15,175 bases of DNA from HGM04593 sp045634305 (GTDB lineage Bacteria; Bacteroidota; Bacteroidia; Bacteroidales; Bacteroidaceae), in the NCBI GenBank assembly GCA_045634305.1, contig JAZQZZ010000016.1:1-15175 (forward strand), given 5' to 3'. The notes under the pieces were generated by a model. That model did no database searches. It was not told the origin of the DNA and was given only the letters and a program-made list of their open reading frames with translations. Every line of letters begins with the position of its first letter. Position 1 is the first letter of the stretch. Position numbers and translations under genes: made by a program. This document shows, piece after piece, positions 13,790 to 15,175 of this stretch.

Positions 13790-13810
13790 TAAAAAGTTTG
13801 AATAAACGAT

Positions 13811-15175
13811 ATGAAAAAACTATTTTTTACCTTAATCGTTGCATTCACCACCGCGTGTGGCTTTGCACAGGAGAAAGTATGGGAAGATGTTGTGACAGGC
13901 TACAGAACGAGCACTGTCTTTGATGTCAATAAGGTTTGGTTCTATCCCGACAGGACCGATGTGCTCTTGCATATTGATTTTCCCGCGGGTTTTCAGGCGG
14001 GTATAGCACTGGGAACTACGCTCGACGACGGTGTAAACAGTTATGCCTTGAAAGGAAAGACGTCGAGTGAGTACGACGGCGCGATGTGTGTGGAGTATGA
14101 TGTTCCTTTTGTGGTTCCTGCAAGCGGAGAGGTCGATATCCTGCTATCTTTCGAACCTCTGCCCGCAAATACAGAACGCTTCACGCTTGATGGACGCGTG
14201 GGTTGGGTTGTGCAGAATATACGCAGTGCAGCTACCTTGCCGAGTGGAATAACCGACACCTATTGGCGTAACAATGCCACTGGCGATTGGCTCGTAGGCT
14301 TTGCAACCGAGCACGTTATCTATGACTCACGCATTTGGGACATAAAGTCAATGACAGAGAAGCGTGGCGGTTATGCTCTCACCGTTCAAAACGGAGATGA
14401 TGTGCTTGAGATAAAGGTGGGCAAGATGAAGAAGGGCACACGCACAATCACCGTAGGCAATTCAAAGGCTGTGAAGTGCAGCCCCATAACTACTGCTGCA
14501 TTGCCCGATTACCCTGTGAAAGACAACCGCGTGGGCTTTAAGGACAACGGTTACGCCTTAGGCGACAGCGTTACAATAATCGGTTGGTTGAAGGATATGC
14601 CAGCCGAGGCTTTGGAAAGAGGCGGAAAAGAGTTCAAGGTAATGGTACATAATGTTGTTACACGCGAACCCGGCGGTTTGTCATTGTATGCAAAAATGGA
14701 TTCCTTGGGACGTTTTACACTAAAAATGCCGTTACAGAATACCTCGCAGGTGTTTGTTGATTGGAAAAGAACAATGGTGAGTACAGTGCTTGAGCCGGGG
14801 GAGACATATTTCTTTCTCCACGATTTCTGCACTGGGCAGAAACTCTTTATGGGCAACGATGTGCGCCTGCAAAATGAGTTGACAGCCTATCCGGCTTCAT
14901 TTATGAACGAGCGCATAAAGCACGACTATGCCACGCAGGAGCAGGCTATGGAGTTCTTGCACCACGTAAAGGAGTGTGGCCGTCGATATAATGCCGAACT
15001 GCAAGAGAGAGTCGGGGAGCACCCCATGTTGTCGCGCCGATATATCGACTATCTCACAGGCTATTATCGTGCCGGGATGGGCGAGAGCCTTATGCAGGGG
15101 ATGTACTATGTTGAAGGCGACAAACTGCCGGCAGAATATATTGCCTTTGCTGATTCTCTTTGGAACAGTATGATT
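13811..15175 (+). CDS. Secreted protein, sister of the TlpA-like gene (runs off the window)
   Basis: The frame is open for all 455 codons to the window end. It starts MKKLFFTLIVAFTTACGFAQ, a signal peptide with likely cleavage after Ala19 (FA|Q); the TTAC stretch is a poor lipobox, so lipidation is less likely. The first 59-60 bases are nearly the same as those of the frameshifted gene before it. Residues 21-230 form a beta-rich region with many aromatic residues; about 240-340 (DNGYALGDSVTIIGWLKDM ... VLEPGETYFFLHDF) resembles the beta domain before the thioredoxin part of TlpA-like Bacteroidales proteins; a helical region follows. A thioredoxin domain would be expected beyond the window but is not visible, so the assignment is partly by neighbour and layout. 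It follows the previous stop by 21 bases and is probably in the same operon. Confidence 0.75.
   Translation, partial: MKKLFFTLIVAFTTACGFAQEKVWEDVVTGYRTSTVFDVNKVWFYPDRTDVLLHIDFPAGFQAGIALGTTLDDGVNSYALKGKTSSEYDGAMCVEYDVPFVVPASGEVDILLSFEPLPANTERFTLDGRVGWVVQNIRSAATLPSGITDTYWRNNATGDWLVGFATEHVIYDSRIWDIKSMTEKRGGYALTVQNGDDVLEIKVGKMKKGTRTITVGNSKAVKCSPITTAALPDYPVKDNRVGFKDNGYALGDSVTIIGWLKDMPAEALERGGKEFKVMVHNVVTREPGGLSLYAKMDSLGRFTLKMPLQNTSQVFVDWKRTMVSTVLEPGETYFFLHDFCTGQKLFMGNDVRLQNELTAYPASFMNERIKHDYATQEQAMEFLHHVKECGRRYNAELQERVGEHPMLSRRYIDYLTGYYRAGMGESLMQGMYYVEGDKLPAEYIAFADSLWNSMI

Overview
The window looks like a chromosomal segment from a member of the Bacteroidales (Bacteroides/Prevotella-like). Several genes are preceded by the promoter form typical of that group: a TAnnTTTG -7 element, sometimes with a TTG/TTTG -33 element 20 bases upstream. 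Shine-Dalgarno sequences are mostly absent. The gene content also fits: POT and OPT peptide transporters, a membrane-anchored winged-helix regulator and secreted TlpA-like proteins. I cannot name the genus from the sequence.

Layout. Positions 1-508 hold the N-terminal 169 codons of pyrH (UMP kinase, minus strand). It diverges, through back-to-back promoters, from a POT-family peptide transporter (726-2279). A strong intrinsic terminator separates that gene from an OPT-family oligopeptide transporter (2353-4338). The OPT gene is followed closely by two small membrane-protein genes: a zinc-ribbon/TM2 protein (4368-4673) and an overlapping DUF2752 protein (4642-4944). A hairpin terminator ends this group. 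It faces a minus-strand group: a DUF3298-type lipoprotein (7202-6372), rsmG (6372-5752), a palindromic gap and an MBL-fold hydrolase (5616-4978).

From about 7357 on the plus strand comes a tight three-gene envelope cluster: a YtxH-like protein with a Cys cluster, a PF07332 'holin-like' membrane protein and a small helical protein. A GNAT acetyltransferase follows (8238-8810), and its last codons lie inside a structured 103-bp tandem repeat (8768-8987). A MATE-family efflux pump (9174-10523) with its own promoter comes next. It converges on a two-TM protein with a C-terminal cytoplasmic winged helix (11625-10543).

Upstream of that regulator is a 482-bp noncoding region. It carries an interspersed palindrome, a possible operator array and a G7 tract inside a dyad. 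Beyond it lie two tandem secreted TlpA/thioredoxin-like genes (12108-13789 and 13811 to the window end). The first has a one-base frameshift in the A-run of its signal peptide relative to its neighbour, while the rest of its frame is intact.

The two places most worth following up are the 103-bp hairpin repeat and the regulator/TlpA pair. In the latter, a periplasm-sensing membrane winged-helix protein diverges from two duplicated secreted thiol-protein genes whose control region and signal peptide contain homopolymer tracts. That these form one system is inference; no function has been shown.
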